In this document: positions 10,308-24,772 of the stretch, in pieces
How positions within the stretch are numbered: the stretch's first letter is position 1
Layout: each line of letters starts with the position of its first letter
NCBI GenBank assembly: GCA_030435675.1
Contig: CM059625.1
Span: 5,146,001-5,210,000, forward strand
From: Steinernema hermaphroditum
Taxonomy: Eukaryota; Nematoda; Chromadorea; Rhabditida; Steinernematidae
DNA: 64,000 bases
Direction of reading: 5' to 3'
The notes under the pieces: model-generated
Told to the model about the DNA's origin: nothing
What the model saw: the letters and a program-made list of their open reading frames with translations, nothing else
The model's database searches: none
Position numbers and translations under genes: made by a program

Positions 10308-12403
10308 AGTGACTGAAACAGAAAGGACGGTTAAGCTGGTACCGATGCGGAAGAAGCGGAAAGTGAAGAAGAAGCGGACTGCGAGGGGAGGTTCTGATTG
10401 GAGGGCGGAAACTGTACCCGGAGGCGGATCCTTGGTGCCACGTTCACAGTGAGGAAAGGTACTGCGGTTGCCATAAGCACTGCATGGGGCGGCGCCAAGA
10501 ACTGATCGGTTGTGTGCGTAGATCTCGTAGATCACGGTCTGACAGCTTCCGGCATACAGGACATTTCCATATAAATGACAAGGTAAAATGTTCTGAGCGC
10601 ATCTTTTGCAAAAAGCAGTCTGAAATAAGGGATATTTAAACTTCACAGTACACAATCCAGAGATACCATAACACCATGATGGCATGACTGAAATTCATTA
10701 TCAACATGAACAAAACCTACGTTATATCACACAATGGCTGATCTTCTTATCCAATGATCGACGGTCCATTTTAAAGACGTACCCCGCCGTTCTACTGATC
10801 CGAAACATTTCTATCCGTTACAGACGTCGAACCTCATACAAATGTTTTAAAAATGCTGACAGTATAGTGTTTAGGAACGCAGCTTTTAAAACCGAACCCT
10901 AAAGTATTCCATTCTACTAGCTTATCGCAGTGTTTGTATGTTTACACTTTTCCATAACCCAAACTGCAGAGTCAGAAGGCGATTATAAGTACGGTTCTTT
11001 GTGATATCAATAGTTTTATGTTTCTCATGCTAATTTTATGTTCGTGCTGTCGGTACAAAGAACGATCCCCCTTGGCCCCCTGGTCACAGCAACATAAACG
11101 TGTGGGAAAGAGGGTAACCGTTTCGTAACAACCGACCCTCAACACTCGATCCGTGTACGGCGCCTGCTTTCCCATGCTTCCTTTCCGGAGAAGAGCATCG
11201 TAAAATCCGTTTTGTCGTTGACAGCTCGGTGAGGAAGCGGCTGTCGCCATTGCCGTGCGCGCGGAGTTGCGTCTTCCCAGATGTATTGTACACGGCGTAT
11301 TCAAATTTGTGGCGCAGCTGCGTAGCCACGAAATATGGTGGCGCCGCTTCCTCTTCCATTGGAGGAGCGCCAAACGGCACCGACGCTGGCACGACAAATG
11401 ACCGTGCGCGCCCGAACTTTGACCCTCTTTGTCCGCTTTCCGCGGTTGCCGAATGAAATCGGTTCGCTTGATCTTGAGCTTCTTTGGTTGAAGCCGGCAC
11501 CCACTTAAATATGCAATCCAGCTGTGGAGATGAATGGTAGCAACACGGTTCCCATACAATTGTGAACGTGGAAAGCAAGCATCTATGGAGGAAGACGCAA
11601 GGGGGGAAGCAGGGACCTCATTCACCCCTTTCGAGGAGGGATGATCGATGGAGATGAGGGACTATCGGACTGTCACCAATTTGCAAGAAGCAAAAGGCCA
11701 ACATAAGTCATGACCCGCCTAAAAAGGCTAAAGCTACCTCTTTGTGTAGGTTTGCCTTCCGCGTTTGTGTACAGTGCCTAATCATGCACCAAAAGCCAAA
11801 TCTAAGGCTCGTCCTTTGGTAAAACAACACTGGCATAGCTATGCAAAACTTTCAAACTTAGCTCTCATTAAATGAAAGCATTGGCCCAGTCAGACTAACA
11901 TAGCTTTCCGAAATTGCAAGTTTTACAGAGGGCTAGGATCTTGCCGTCGACTTGTTAGGAACATATACAGCTTCTGGTTGATAAGACAGTGTATCTGTTA
12001 TGAACGATAATGGCTATGTTTCGTAACTATCGTATTTTACCGATTTCAGTCACTTGTAGGCACTGTGTTAGGCATTTTGTTAGTATTAAACCACTGCGAT
12101 TCTCCGCCGTCCTATTCACGACCTGCAAAGTGTGCCCTGTATTTTTAGTATGATGTAATGAGCGTATTATGTATAGATTTTTTCCATGGATGAAAGGATC
12201 GAAATCAGACAGAGAGAGAAATATCTAAGAGAACACAAACAACCGCATACGGTCGACAACTATAAATTGGGGCGATGCAATGGATGCCAAGATTACAAAG
12301 CAACACTAACCCGCTAACTAGACAGAGATAGGAAAGGAAAGTAGAAGGTCACGCTGATCAGATCCAGCAAGCACATGGTCCCATAGCCCACCCTTCTGGT
12401 TCA
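10308..12403. other. Gene-poor interval between TauE-like and malic enzyme genes
   Basis: Apart from a doubtful reading frame at 11084-11578 (listed separately) nothing coding was recognised. A frame upstream of the TauE start (10308-10685) is open but begins before an acceptor site, so it is probably 5' UTR or intron. No RNA gene or repeat stood out. Confidence 0.45.
11084..11578 (-). CDS. Doubtful hypothetical protein (164 codons)
   Basis: A frame of 164 codons with a GC-rich stretch between about 11225 and 11480. The predicted protein is polar, with no transmembrane segment, no recognised domain and no cysteine pattern. A second frame on the same strand (10972-11625) is also open and longer, which argues that base composition alone could explain it. 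No matching donor or acceptor pair was found. It would be transcribed in the same direction as both neighbours. Treat as a low-probability gene or exon. Confidence 0.22.
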   Translation of the reverse strand: MLSTFTIVWEPCCYHSSPQLDCIFKWVPASTKEAQDQANRFHSATAESGQRGSKFGRARSFVVPASVPFGAPPMEEEAAPPYFVATQLRHKFEYAVYNTSGKTQLRAHGNGDSRFLTELSTTKRILRCSSPERKHGKAGAVHGSSVEGRLLRNGYPLSHTFMLL

Positions 12404-14572
<2,169 letters not shown>

Positions 14573-17341
14573 CGCCTCCTTTTGGCAATTGCGAAGCTGA
14601 AATGAGAAGCGCTATAGCACCGCCACGAGTGCATTTAGTGTAGCACGTAGAATTCACGTGAATGGAACAACTGATAAAGTGTGCATCATCTCGCGACACG
14701 CGCGGGAAATGAACGCAAGTTCACGCAAAAATAGGACCTTCTCACACAGCTAAACCGAGATCATCCGGTTCACTATGATGATGTTTCGTATTTTTTCATT
14801 TTGCACGTAGTAACCTAAGCGGGAGAGAAACAGAGCTGCGCGTCTCGTCGGCAGGGCTTCATTGAAAAAATTGACGAGACGAAGGGTGGCGCCGGGCCGC
14901 GGCGAGAAAAATGGAACAAGCAAGCAGCTGCAGGCGGCTGCGAATTGGCACCCAACAAACAAAAAGACATCAGTCCTTGTTGCAGGCATCGGAGGACGTC
15001 GTCGGCGCGGCGGGCAGCGCCACGGAGAACGGCCCGAAACACGCAAGGGGCGATGAAGTGAACACTCCGAAGCGGTCAGAACCGAAGCCGTCGGCAGCAC
15101 AAAAGACCGCACGAGAGTCAGACGATGATTGCAGATATGTTTGGGTTCCCGTCATCACATCCGACGTTTGAATTTGCGTCGTCGCGAAGATCGCTGCACT
15201 GTGCGGCGCCAATTCAAATCGCACCGCGCACTGTCCCGATGCGATGCGGCGCCGGTGCAGCGCTTGCCACAACATTGATTCGTTAGCGGTGATCCCCTCA
15301 AACTACAGCGAAGGAGAGGTGACATCATGGCGAAACAAAAAGAAATCAAGGGCAACCGTCTTTGGAACGGTTCGCCCTTGATGTGGCGTCGTCCGTTCTC
15401 TGCGAATCGAGTTTCGTTATGCCACTTTTGGTATTTCCCAAAATGCACGTAGTAATATTGCCAGAGATCAGCATTACTCAATGAAACTAAGAAAACATAA
15501 GCCAACGTTTGAGCTTTCAAATGATAGCTATCATTTCGACCACTTGCATCGTGCTACATGAAAAATCACTAGGAAATCAGCGTCTAGTATGCCATGCTGA
15601 TGAGCAACTGTACTTAGGTCTTGGCATGGAATACTACAATAAGCTTAAAACAAATGCTTAATGCGAGAAAAGCCAGTATATGTCCTGAGAAACGGCCCAT
15701 CATCGTATTGGAGCATAGTACTGTTAAAAAATCCAAACCCTCGCGTTTAAATTTATTAACTAGGCCTGAAGAACAGCACCACGCTCCCCATAAGCAGCGA
15801 AAGTTTGTTTCATATAACAAACAGTAACTATTACATAAAAAGAACAGTTCAACAAGCTCCGATACTTACAACCCAGTGCATTCAACCAAATACTAACACC
15901 AGTCTCAACAAGAGTGATCATCATAGACACGCCTAGAAATCTCAGAAATTATACCCTCATAGACCACACGAACTTGACGCGAGAATGGAGCTAATGAGAA
16001 ATAGAATCGCAAAAGTGCGCACAACTACGTGCCAAGCATAAGGTCACTTTTATATTAAATAGAAGCCGCTAAGTCCAACTAAGTCACGAACGCGCATAAG
16101 GCTTTGGTACACGAAGTAGTGACCAAATGTTGTCTATTCTTACCTCCAAGTAGCGAGTGTTGTCGCGAAAATCAGAGAACGGAAATCAACCGAAATTCCT
16201 GTTTTCGAGACACGTGCTGCGGTAACAGACGAGTACATAACTAGCCATGTACGTCTGTTTGTTGCACCCGTCAAAACATGCAAAAGGCGGCATTCACTGC
16301 CGAGGAACGTTGGCTATTGAGACGGGAATGTTTCATCCAGGAAGCAAATGCATTCTTGCAAATTCGCACCTTTATGGCGTCTGATCTCTTGCCATGCAAG
16401 TGCGACGTCTTCCGTGGTCTCTTATCTGTGATGATGTCGAAATCAGTTCAAGGTCTTTTGGAATAATTAAGATATCACAGGAAGCACATGCGTTCAGAAA
16501 ATCGAGTGCACGTGAACACTGAGTGAATGTAGACGACAATACATGTTCAAGTCAAGGGTGTTCTGTTTATGACAACAAGTTCATTGTTTCATTGGGAAGG
16601 AATGATCGTTTAAACAACATGTAAACAATCAAGAAGAGGTGAAATATCAAAATAAATATTACGATACGTACAACTGCAAACATTGATTAGGCGAGGAATG
16701 AAAGAAACAATGTCTGACTGGCAGCTGGTTACGATGAAAAGATCAACAACTGAGGGACTGATATCTAAGAAACATCTAAATCAAACACAGCGTTGATTGT
16801 CCTCCACATTTAATGTTCAAACGTCCAGAACGTAAACGCAATGTTCCGCACATCATTGTCAACTCATCTGAATTTTGTTGAGCGGTACATCCGTTGTCCA
16901 TTTTTTTTATCGAAATCGCGTGCACTTTGCTCAAATCACTTTCCTAAAACGCGCTAATGGCGCATATTGGCTCCCCCTCCCAAATCCTCACCTTGGGCAA
17001 CCGTTTCGTAGAGAAACATGCATCGGAAAACCATTGAAATCCCTCATTCTGGAGGTAATGCTGCATACAACAGGAAAGAGAATGTCCAGCAATGCGTTTC
17101 AGCATGGTTTCTATGCCCTGAAAATCAGTTGTTTTTTGACCTAAATTGCATCAAAGGATACAGTCGTGGGCTAAGTGAAAATGAATTAGCCTTCGATTGC
17201 ATTACAAAAATGGCTACTGCGGCAACAAAAGATGCATGACATTCTTTATATTTCAATTTATTCCGTATCGTCGATGTACATCACATCTAAACAGTGGGAT
17301 TGCTGGGAAACGGCTTGTACCGCTTGAATACATTCAGATTC
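14573..17341. other. Gene-poor interval upstream of malic enzyme
   Basis: Contains the presumed malic enzyme promoter. A GC-rich block around 14820-15290 gives overlapping frames on both strands, none with a recognisable product. A 73-codon frame at 17018-17239 (+) looks mildly protein-like but has no partner exon. No tRNA, repeat array or transposon seen. Confidence 0.45.
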
Positions 17342-17557
17342 TTAGGCTGACTTCTCTCCCTTGGTGATATAGAACGTGTGGAATCCTTCGTTTACCATAG
17401 GAACCCCACCTTTTGCATCTTCAGTCTGATTCACGTTTATCCCACTAACTCCCGGATTTAAAGTCTCTCAAAATACCTTCTATAGAAGAAAGTATGCATT
17501 ACTCTCTTTGTCATAAAGTGCTGACGACCACTGCCATGAAAGAACATTTCGCCGCCG
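17342..17557 (-). CDS. Possible 3' exons of an unrecognised small protein
   Basis: Two segments join in phase. The upstream segment (17557 to about 17497) ends HGSGRQHFMTKR. A 38-nt intron (GTAATG...GAGAG) follows, and the last segment (to 17342) ends GFHTFYITKGEKSA and a TAA. An acceptor-like TTCACAG precedes the first segment. The combined frame is polar with no membrane segment. I do not recognise the family, and no start codon was located; upstream exons would lie between 17.56 and 18.0 kb, where a 91-codon frame starting MTDFQQLL is present (17960-17685). The intron size and in-phase join are the only support. Confidence 0.33.
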
Positions 17558-17960
17558 TTCTTCTGTGAAGTCACTAAGCCACTCTTTTGGGTTCCGCGTT
17601 TTTGGTTAAATATGCTTTCATTGAGTGGTTCAGATATTTTAGGTTTCACACGATTTCAAACTATTCCTGCGGCTCCCTATACAATCAGGTGTCGCTTCTG
17701 AGTGTTTCGCAACGATCTATTTTGCAGATATAATATGCGTGTGGGCATACATCCATGTTTGAGACGCTTTGCTCTCCGCTGTGCACGATATACGACGAAA
17801 ACAACGCATCTATAAGTAGTCTATTAGGACGTCTTTGGTAGAAATCTAGGTGCGAGTGCGAATTTCGGAGTTTGATTTGATCTGTTGCTGAACATCTTTT
17901 TAAATCGCACTTCTCGATATTCTTTTCGTACACTTTCAAAAGTTGTTGAAAATCGGTCAC

Positions 17961-20147
17961 GTGAAAGAATATGCCGTCGCCTTTCTTCTGTCAAACCACG
18001 GAAAAGTCTCGTATAACGTGTAGTGAAACTCTTTGAGTCATACGCAGCGATGCGTAGTGTGCTGGAACTCTGTACCTTGATATCCTTAAGGTGAAATGCA
18101 AATATGCAGACGGAATTGGCGGGCTATCAGTTTCATTTATTTGCAGTTTTCGGCTGTATAACGGTAACACACAATGCGAAATTGTCGCTTTTGATATGCA
18201 TTGACAACGACAGACATTGAGGCCGTCGATTTACACGAATGGCCTGGGAAACGGAGCGTCGAATTGCCTTCTTCTGTTACGTTCTACAATTATCAAAGGA
18301 ATATGTATGATGCGAGACATTCGACAGTATGAGAAGTCGTCCTGGTCGCTGACTCGACGCCAACACCACCACTGATGAGGATACAGCTGCTGGACCGAGG
18401 AGCCACATTTCCGAATCTGATAAGATTTCCGGAGCCACTGTGTCGCAAACGCCACGAGAAGAGGGTTTCCAGGTGTGCCGTGAAGCGCGCCACCACCGAC
18501 CGTTACCATGTCAAGACCGCACCAGGAATGAAGCCGCCAACGAGAGGCATTCTCTGTTTTGTGTGTAATTCGGTATCATTGAATTAGCGTTGGTCAAGTG
18601 TGTCCACAATTCCCTCATTGTACCCTTGCCGCTCCGTGTGATGTATTCCGTTGCGCTTTCTGCAACACTCTCAGAGAACTTGATCATCTTTAGTTAAATT
18701 ATATACCATTTCGCAGTGTGTATGTTATTTAGTAGTCCTCTGAGTATTCGCCTCGTTATTACATGTATTAGCTGACGCTCCCCTGCGCATGCGCAGTGCC
18801 ATTTATCTCAACCGCTCATTAGATATCCTCTCCACGTAAACAAGTAAGATCCGCGATGACGCTGATAGGTGGAATCCTACCTATGTAAACAACTGCCCAC
18901 GGACGTCATCAAAGGCGCAATGGGAGTACGCCATATACGGTAACCGCTAATCGCGACGCTTGATTATGCGAGCGATAGTGAAAGGCAAAGACGTCACAAC
19001 GAACCGTTTCCGTTTTCGTCGGCATATGGAAGATTGCGCAGATAAAACGCAAATGGTGATTTCCGTCAATATATCCGGTTCAATAGCAATTGAAATATGC
19101 GAATTCAAACCGATCCTACATAAATGAGCACAGAACGACTGAAAGAGGCTACTTTGCTCAAGTAAAGAGTTGATGGTGGTACACATTCTATTGTATACGA
19201 GCAATGCTGGACTTCATCTGTATACACATATGTTAAGCTAAAGAAGAACCGATTGTCTTATCCGATGGTACTATTAGCAGTTTTGTGTTCCATAAAAATC
19301 CATTGAGATGCTGGCTACGGTACCAGACGAATCTAGGCACTGGCCAGAACAAGTTCGATGGTTTTATGGCTGCGGAACCAGGTCAACCTTAACGTTTCAT
19401 TGGAAAAAACTGAAAAACCTCGAGGTATCAAATCTGTCCCGCTCTTAAGAAGATACCTAATTATGGCATGGCTTAGCGAAGGTCTCGTTAATCCGGATTT
19501 TCGAGAACACTCCGCTGAAGGGATTGAAAACAAGGAGATGTACGACATATTCAATATTCTCTGTACATAGGTGACCATGTGATCGATCATCGGCGACCTT
19601 AAGAGCATATGGCATAAGTCGAAAAACACATTCACAAATAGCGACGTTAGTGGACGTAAAAACGAGAAGCTCATCCGGTGATCGTCGAGAGGAAGCTTTT
19701 AAGACCGCCATGGCATCATTACAGTCGAGTGGCATCCGATTTCTTTAATTAGCTCGTCGTTTTTGACGATCGCTATTAGTGTCTCAGCTTCGTTGGTCTC
19801 AGCGGTGGTTTTCTATGTGCCGTCCTCTGTTTTTGGGTGTAATTTCGGCGCTCCGATGAATAAATACCGACGTCGTCACGTGATGACACTCTGGGTCGCT
19901 GTTTATTCCGTATTTTGTGAATAACCCTTGATGACTGCCCCCAGAAGGGGTCCGTAAATCGTCGGTTTTGTTGTGTTCACCGGCGACATCGTCTCCGTAT
20001 TTAAACATTTCACAGGTTTCCTTTAAGCGATTAGCCGTCAGACACGGCTTATCGGTGCTCTCTTTAGCCAGCCCCGTCTTCTCCCCGAAGTGTGCATTAT
20101 TTCAAATTGGTTTCAGAGGTTCCTAGTGAGTTACTATTCGCAGAACG
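17961..20147. other. Gene-poor interval
   Basis: No supported gene. It includes a perfect 14-bp palindrome CTGCGCATGCGCAG at 18783-18796 that matches the NRF-1 binding consensus. Open frames at 18231-18587 and 19333-19735 on both strands look random. Confidence 0.4.
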
Positions 20148-20712
20148 ATGTATCGCGCTGACACCGCTCCGACTCCATGCGAGCATCATCAGCCAGCGCA
20201 AGACGTAAAGGAGAACCGCGAACACCATGAGAATCACGAGAACGTTCCCCATCCAGTTGCTCCCGAAGGTAAGAAATTGTGGCCGCTCACACGCACGGTG
20301 GACTATGCACAAACGCGGGAATTAGCGCCGATCTGCGACTACGTTTATTGGCAGAATACAATTGTTTCTTTGTGAACAAAATTCCAAGAGTAGGGTGACT
20401 GTGTTTCGACTGCGCATATCACGCGATTTTGTTTGCAGAACCACCTGACTACGGTGTACGTAGGTTTTTCGCAGCGCATTTTCCGCTCAGATGGATCGGA
20501 TAATGAAAAGTGCACCTGACTTGCAGATTCAATTTGTAGTGAACGCGAAAGCGGATATTTGCAGAAGGCAGGTGCAAATGAGATCTAGTGCGCTAAGCCT
20601 TAGGAAATCAGTGACAAGTGAGCAAGTAAGCCGCTGCGCAGTTTGTCTTTCGCAAAATCCGCAACAGCTCAAAAAGAGATATTCGATAAAGATAAAGAAA
20701 AAAGCAGACTAG
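20148..20712 (+). CDS. Possible small three-exon gene, unrecognised
   Basis: A frame starting MYRADTAP at 20148 is rich in His, Glu and Asn (HHENHENVPH type composition) and ends at a good donor (GAAG|GTAAGA) at 20268. An acceptor TTTGCAG at 20438 allows an in-phase mini-exon (20439-20455, encoding EPPDYG), followed by a 35-nt intron and a frame of 73 codons (20491-20712) that ends in a lysine-rich stretch. All joins keep phase, giving about 120 aa. The 35-nt intron would be the shortest in the window, so the last join is doubtful. The antisense frame here encodes a hydrophobic stretch, probably only a shadow of the His-rich sense strand. Confidence 0.27.
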
Positions 20713-23700
20713 GCGATTCTTTCGTGTCACGAATGATTATTCTACGCGGAAGTATGAAAGCTGTCATAAAGATCGAAAACAGGAAGCTAAAGTAGTCTAG
20801 AAGTTGTTGCTGATGGATTGCGCTTACCGTAGAATATGGTATCGAATGTTTACCGCACACAAGTTATCTTTTGTAGAGAACACAACGCGGAAGTAGAAAG
20901 CTGTAGCCTGCAGCTGAATCCAGACGGACTTCGTAGGTGGTTTTGCATACACAGTAGTGCCCTGCTTATAAATAATGAACACAGTTGCGTATGTCTAGAC
21001 GCGCTTCGTACGCTAGGGATGCAGTAGCTGGTCAAAGTGGGCGACAAAACACCAATGGTCTATGACAGTAAGCAGACAAACTCTAGCAGCCTGATGGATG
21101 GGGTTAGTTGGTCCAATTGGTGTGCATGAGACATCTGGAATTCTTCAGCAACATTGAAAAACGGATGAGAAACCATATCAACTGTGCATCACGAACTCAA
21201 AGTGTGTGGTACTCAACGTACCCTGCTGACACTGGAGCACTGTATCTAGCACCAACGCTAAAGTATCAGGTAGATTTCACCACAATTGTGACAAGCTGAA
21301 TCATAATACAACCGACGGGCCTTGAATCCGAACAGCTACGTACAATGTGTGGTACTCAAATGTCCCAGCAACCATTCTATTCGTACCGATTCAACGTCAC
21401 CCTCGTTCGTGACTTTGTCGGCGGTATGAAATTTCCCATTGTGGACAGAAATACGCATTCACACAGAGCAATAGACCAGTCAGTTCTAGAGCAGAAAAAA
21501 GCGATTTGTAGTGCGCATAACCTTCAAAATTTATTGAAAAGTGGCAGAGTTCTGCGGAAGATCCACTGCCGATAGTCCTCTCCTGGCATATTGATAGTTT
21601 TTTTTAGGTGCCGCATTGACCGTAACATTAGCCCGCTCCAAAGTCATTTGGTCGCTTAAGAAAATCGGACACTTATAATTGCTCCGTTCTCATAGCGTAA
21701 TCTGCGCACCAGAATTCGAAATTATAATTTCCTTAATTACCAAAGTGCAGGGGGATATGACGTATAAATTTATAAATTTCCGGTGCAATCATCTTTAGAG
21801 CTAGTGGCTTCCTCTTTTTCTCAAAATTCTTGAAAACCCTTAACAAAATCACATCATTTGATATCACTGAGAGCAAGCAATTTGCTTTCGTTCGCTATTT
21901 GTGATTCAACAAAGAGTATATCTTTGCGAACGGCACGTCAGCGCCTTAGTCACTCACCTCTGACCGGTCAATCGTGATCTTCAGTTTTTCAATCGATCAC
22001 GTAGTCTACGCAAAGTCTATTCTAAGAAAAATAAGCTGTTGTTTTATATCGAAGGACAATTGAAATAACATCGAAATTGGGCTAATTTCCTGTAATTAGC
22101 GAGTACATTTAAATGATTGACATAAACGATTGCACGTGAAAGTTCAATGAACGCAGCTTACAGTAATCTCTGCCTTTGTTGGAAATATGCATAAAACGCG
22201 AAATCCTATAATCAGTTCATGGTCGAATTTCATATGCTAATCCACTAGAATCGGAATCACTTGGTTCTGCATCAATGTGTAGTACTCCATCCATTATTGT
22301 ATCAACAAGTAAATCTTCTTTGTGTACGATCTATACGGATTGACTTTTGTATTTTTTGTGACGAAAAAAATTTCGCTGAAAGAGCTGTTTATTCCAAAGC
22401 AATCAGTGTCGCGATCTAAAGAGAAATATGCTTTTGTTTAACATTTGAAGTCCTGCATTGCGAAATTGATATGATGCTGGAAGTGGTCGAATGTTTTGCC
22501 GATTTTATCGCTAGAGCAAAGAGCCTATTTTGACAAGAATCACGTCCAAATCGAGCTAGTAGTTACTAGACTCAGATAAGATGTTTTATGTGTGTTTTAC
22601 TGTCACTTATTGTAATGACACAGAATTCACGCTGTTCGTGTTTTGCATTTTTCAGATGTTATCGCCTGGGCAAAAAGCGTCGCGCATTTCGATTTGCGTT
22701 CGTTCGGAAGTAGCAAAGTGCAGTCCCTTTCTTCGAGTACGAAAACATTCTGCGTTGTTTGTGGTGTCTAAATCCGGCACAGTTCCAGGAATGTGGACGC
22801 TCACTCGGAACATTATTCGTGAAAATCTTTGCTCGCAGGTGGGAACGTGTGGACCCGGGAGTGGGCACATTATTGAGTTGCTTGCAAGGACGATGAAATA
22901 CGAGGTTTGCGCGGGAAGTTAGCAAATCTAATGTTGCAAATGAAGCCAAGGTGATTAATAGTTCGCGTTCGCTGACGTATGCCCTCGTCATGCAATAGGC
23001 ACGGTCCAAGGGTCCAAGTGTACAAACGGATTTTGGACAGAGCGCTTTGTAGCTATGGGTAACAACACGACATTCAGATAGTTTTCAGGCTTTGGCAAGA
23101 AGTACAATTCTCGCTTATAATATCCATAACGATAAAGAACCAATTGGCTTATTATCAAGCTAGCTTGTGAGTGATGGTTCGAATGCTTTTTTTTTGGCTC
23201 ATTAGGAACAACGTGTAGCAATTAGAGTCCGGTAGAGGAGCATGCTGCAGATGGAACTCCCTGTTTGTTAAGAACCCGGAAGCAAAGGGTTCCCCGGCCT
23301 AAATATGTGTCCACATCTTTGCCAGCTCGATTTGTACCCGCTCGGGCACAAAAACACTTATTGCACTCACCGTGCAGATGTATAACATGATTCCACCTGT
23401 CACCAATAAATTTGCAATAGATCTATTGCTGTTGCAAGCCGGTCATTTTATGTAACGGTGACGTGACGTGTGGGCTTGGTGACCCTACAGCGCGCTTTCC
23501 CTGGAACATAACTCGCAACACCTGGATGCATAAGCCGAACTAAAGGGTTCCGCTTATGTTTGGATAACCGGTCTTCGAGAGCGAACTGGCATTCAGTCCA
23601 ATTAGTTGGCGAATCGACGTTAATTTTCTCCGAGACGCACGACTTCTTCCGCAATTCTTCACCTCTCGTCGACGACCTTGTGCTAACACGCATCACCATG

Positions 23701-23746
23701 TACATAATGTGCGTTCTTTAGTGCGCTACGCAAAAACACAATGCAG
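20713..23746. other. Gene-poor interval upstream of globin 1
   Basis: AT-rich sequence with scattered short frames. The 113-codon frame at 22581-22922 has no coding features beyond length. An uninterrupted frame from about 23507 to 23699 leads in phase into globin exon 23747-23839 through a possible 47-nt intron, so part of this stretch may be a globin N-terminal extension. Confidence 0.4.
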
Positions 23747-24602
23747 TTTATTGACCGACGAGATGAAGAAGATTGTACGAGAGACGTTTAAGCAAATGGA
23801 ACAGGAGTCGACAAAAAACGGACTGAACATTTTCGTGAGGTGAGTGAGACCACAACGTATTCGTAAAACATTCGTCGTCAAAGATCATCAGATAACCGTC
23901 ATAAGTAGAGGAGAATAAACATATACATATGCACATATAATTATCTGTCTGTGCGAAACCGGAGGCAGTTTCACTCGAATCTACATACAGTATACAATAA
24001 CATAAATGCCGCAGGGGGAGAGGGAGGGCGAGATTGGAGGAAGACTGACGGATGAGGGGAGAAGTCATAACCGAGAACAAAGAAGAAGATAACAAAATGC
24101 TTGATAACAATTAATAAATAAATAAAGACCCTTAGATTGGAAGACGGGCATGCATGCATAACACCGATTGTACTTTCAGACTGTTCGTCGAGTACCCCGA
24201 CTATAAAGAGATGTGGCCTCAGTTCCGAGCCATTCAGGACAGTGCGCTGGTCTCGTCGGACCAACTAAGACAACATGCAAAGATATATATGAAAGGATTG
24301 CACAACGTGATCGGCTCTCTCGACGACGAGGCACAGCTAATCAAGGTCTTGCGCAAAATCGCGGACACTCACGCTCGCCACGGCGTCCATCAATTTCATA
24401 TTCACGTAAGCCTCGTCCTCGTTGATCAGCGTCGTGCCATTGCACAGTCTCGTTTCAGAACATGCTGCCCGAAGTTGTGGCAGTACTGTATCTGTGTCTT
24501 CATCAGAAATCGCCTGAAGTGAACGAGGCTTGGACGCAGCTCTTTAACGTCATCGGCAATGTCATCGACAAGTTAGCTCGTGAAAGAAAGTGGAGCGAGT
24601 GA
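23747..24602 (+). CDS. Globin 1 (nematode-type), 5' end unresolved
   Basis: Three exons are clear: 23747-23839, 24180-24405 and 24459-24602. The first begins in phase 2, so at least one upstream exon is missing. The frame reads LLTDEMKKIVRETF (A helix), then FVEYPDYKEMWPQF (B-C region), LRQHAKIYMKGL (E helix, H at the distal E7 position), and IADTHARHGV (F helix with the proximal histidine). The protein ends KLARERKWSE. These are the hallmarks of nematode intracellular globins that bind heme and oxygen. A possible upstream exon (about 23507-23699) would add about 60 residues but contains no methionine, so the start must lie further 5'. The 340-nt intron contains a G/A-rich tract. AATAAA at 24766-24771 is the likely poly(A) signal. 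Confidence 0.85.
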
Positions 24603-24765
24603 AGCGAGGAGAGAACGAAAGGAAGGAGAAGGGAATGTGGAATGCAGCGATACACAAATACCGTTTTTTTTAATCTTTTCTTTTTAACTTTGGTAATCGG
24701 TTAGCGAAAGACAATTAGTAGTTCGAATGTTTTGAGATTATTTGTGAATGACAAGTATTTGTGCG

Positions 24766-24771
24766 AATAAA
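24766..24771 (+). promoter_or_regulatory. Poly(A) signal AATAAA of globin 1
   Basis: It lies 164 nt after the globin stop and one base before the stop codon of the SLC5 gene on the other strand. Cleavage 10-30 nt downstream would place the globin 3' end inside the last SLC5 coding exon. Confidence 0.6.
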
Positions 24772-24772
24772 G

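Noticed and set aside
10308..10685. In-frame extension upstream of the TauE start
   Set aside because: A TTTCAG acceptor sits five bases before the ATG at 10307, and the extension has no family similarity.
14815..15275. Overlapping frames on both strands near 15 kb
   Set aside because: GC-rich sequence opens several frames simultaneously; no domain or splice support.
17018..17239. 73-codon plus-strand frame
   Set aside because: Mildly protein-like, but begins right after a stop, lacks a partner exon and resembles no family I know.
20097..20312. Minus-strand frame with a transmembrane-like stretch
   Set aside because: It is antisense to a His/Glu/Asn-rich frame with a good splice donor; complementing such codons yields hydrophobic residues by chance.
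22581..23009. Frames of 113-116 codons on both strands
   Set aside because: No conserved motif and no consistent splice sites.
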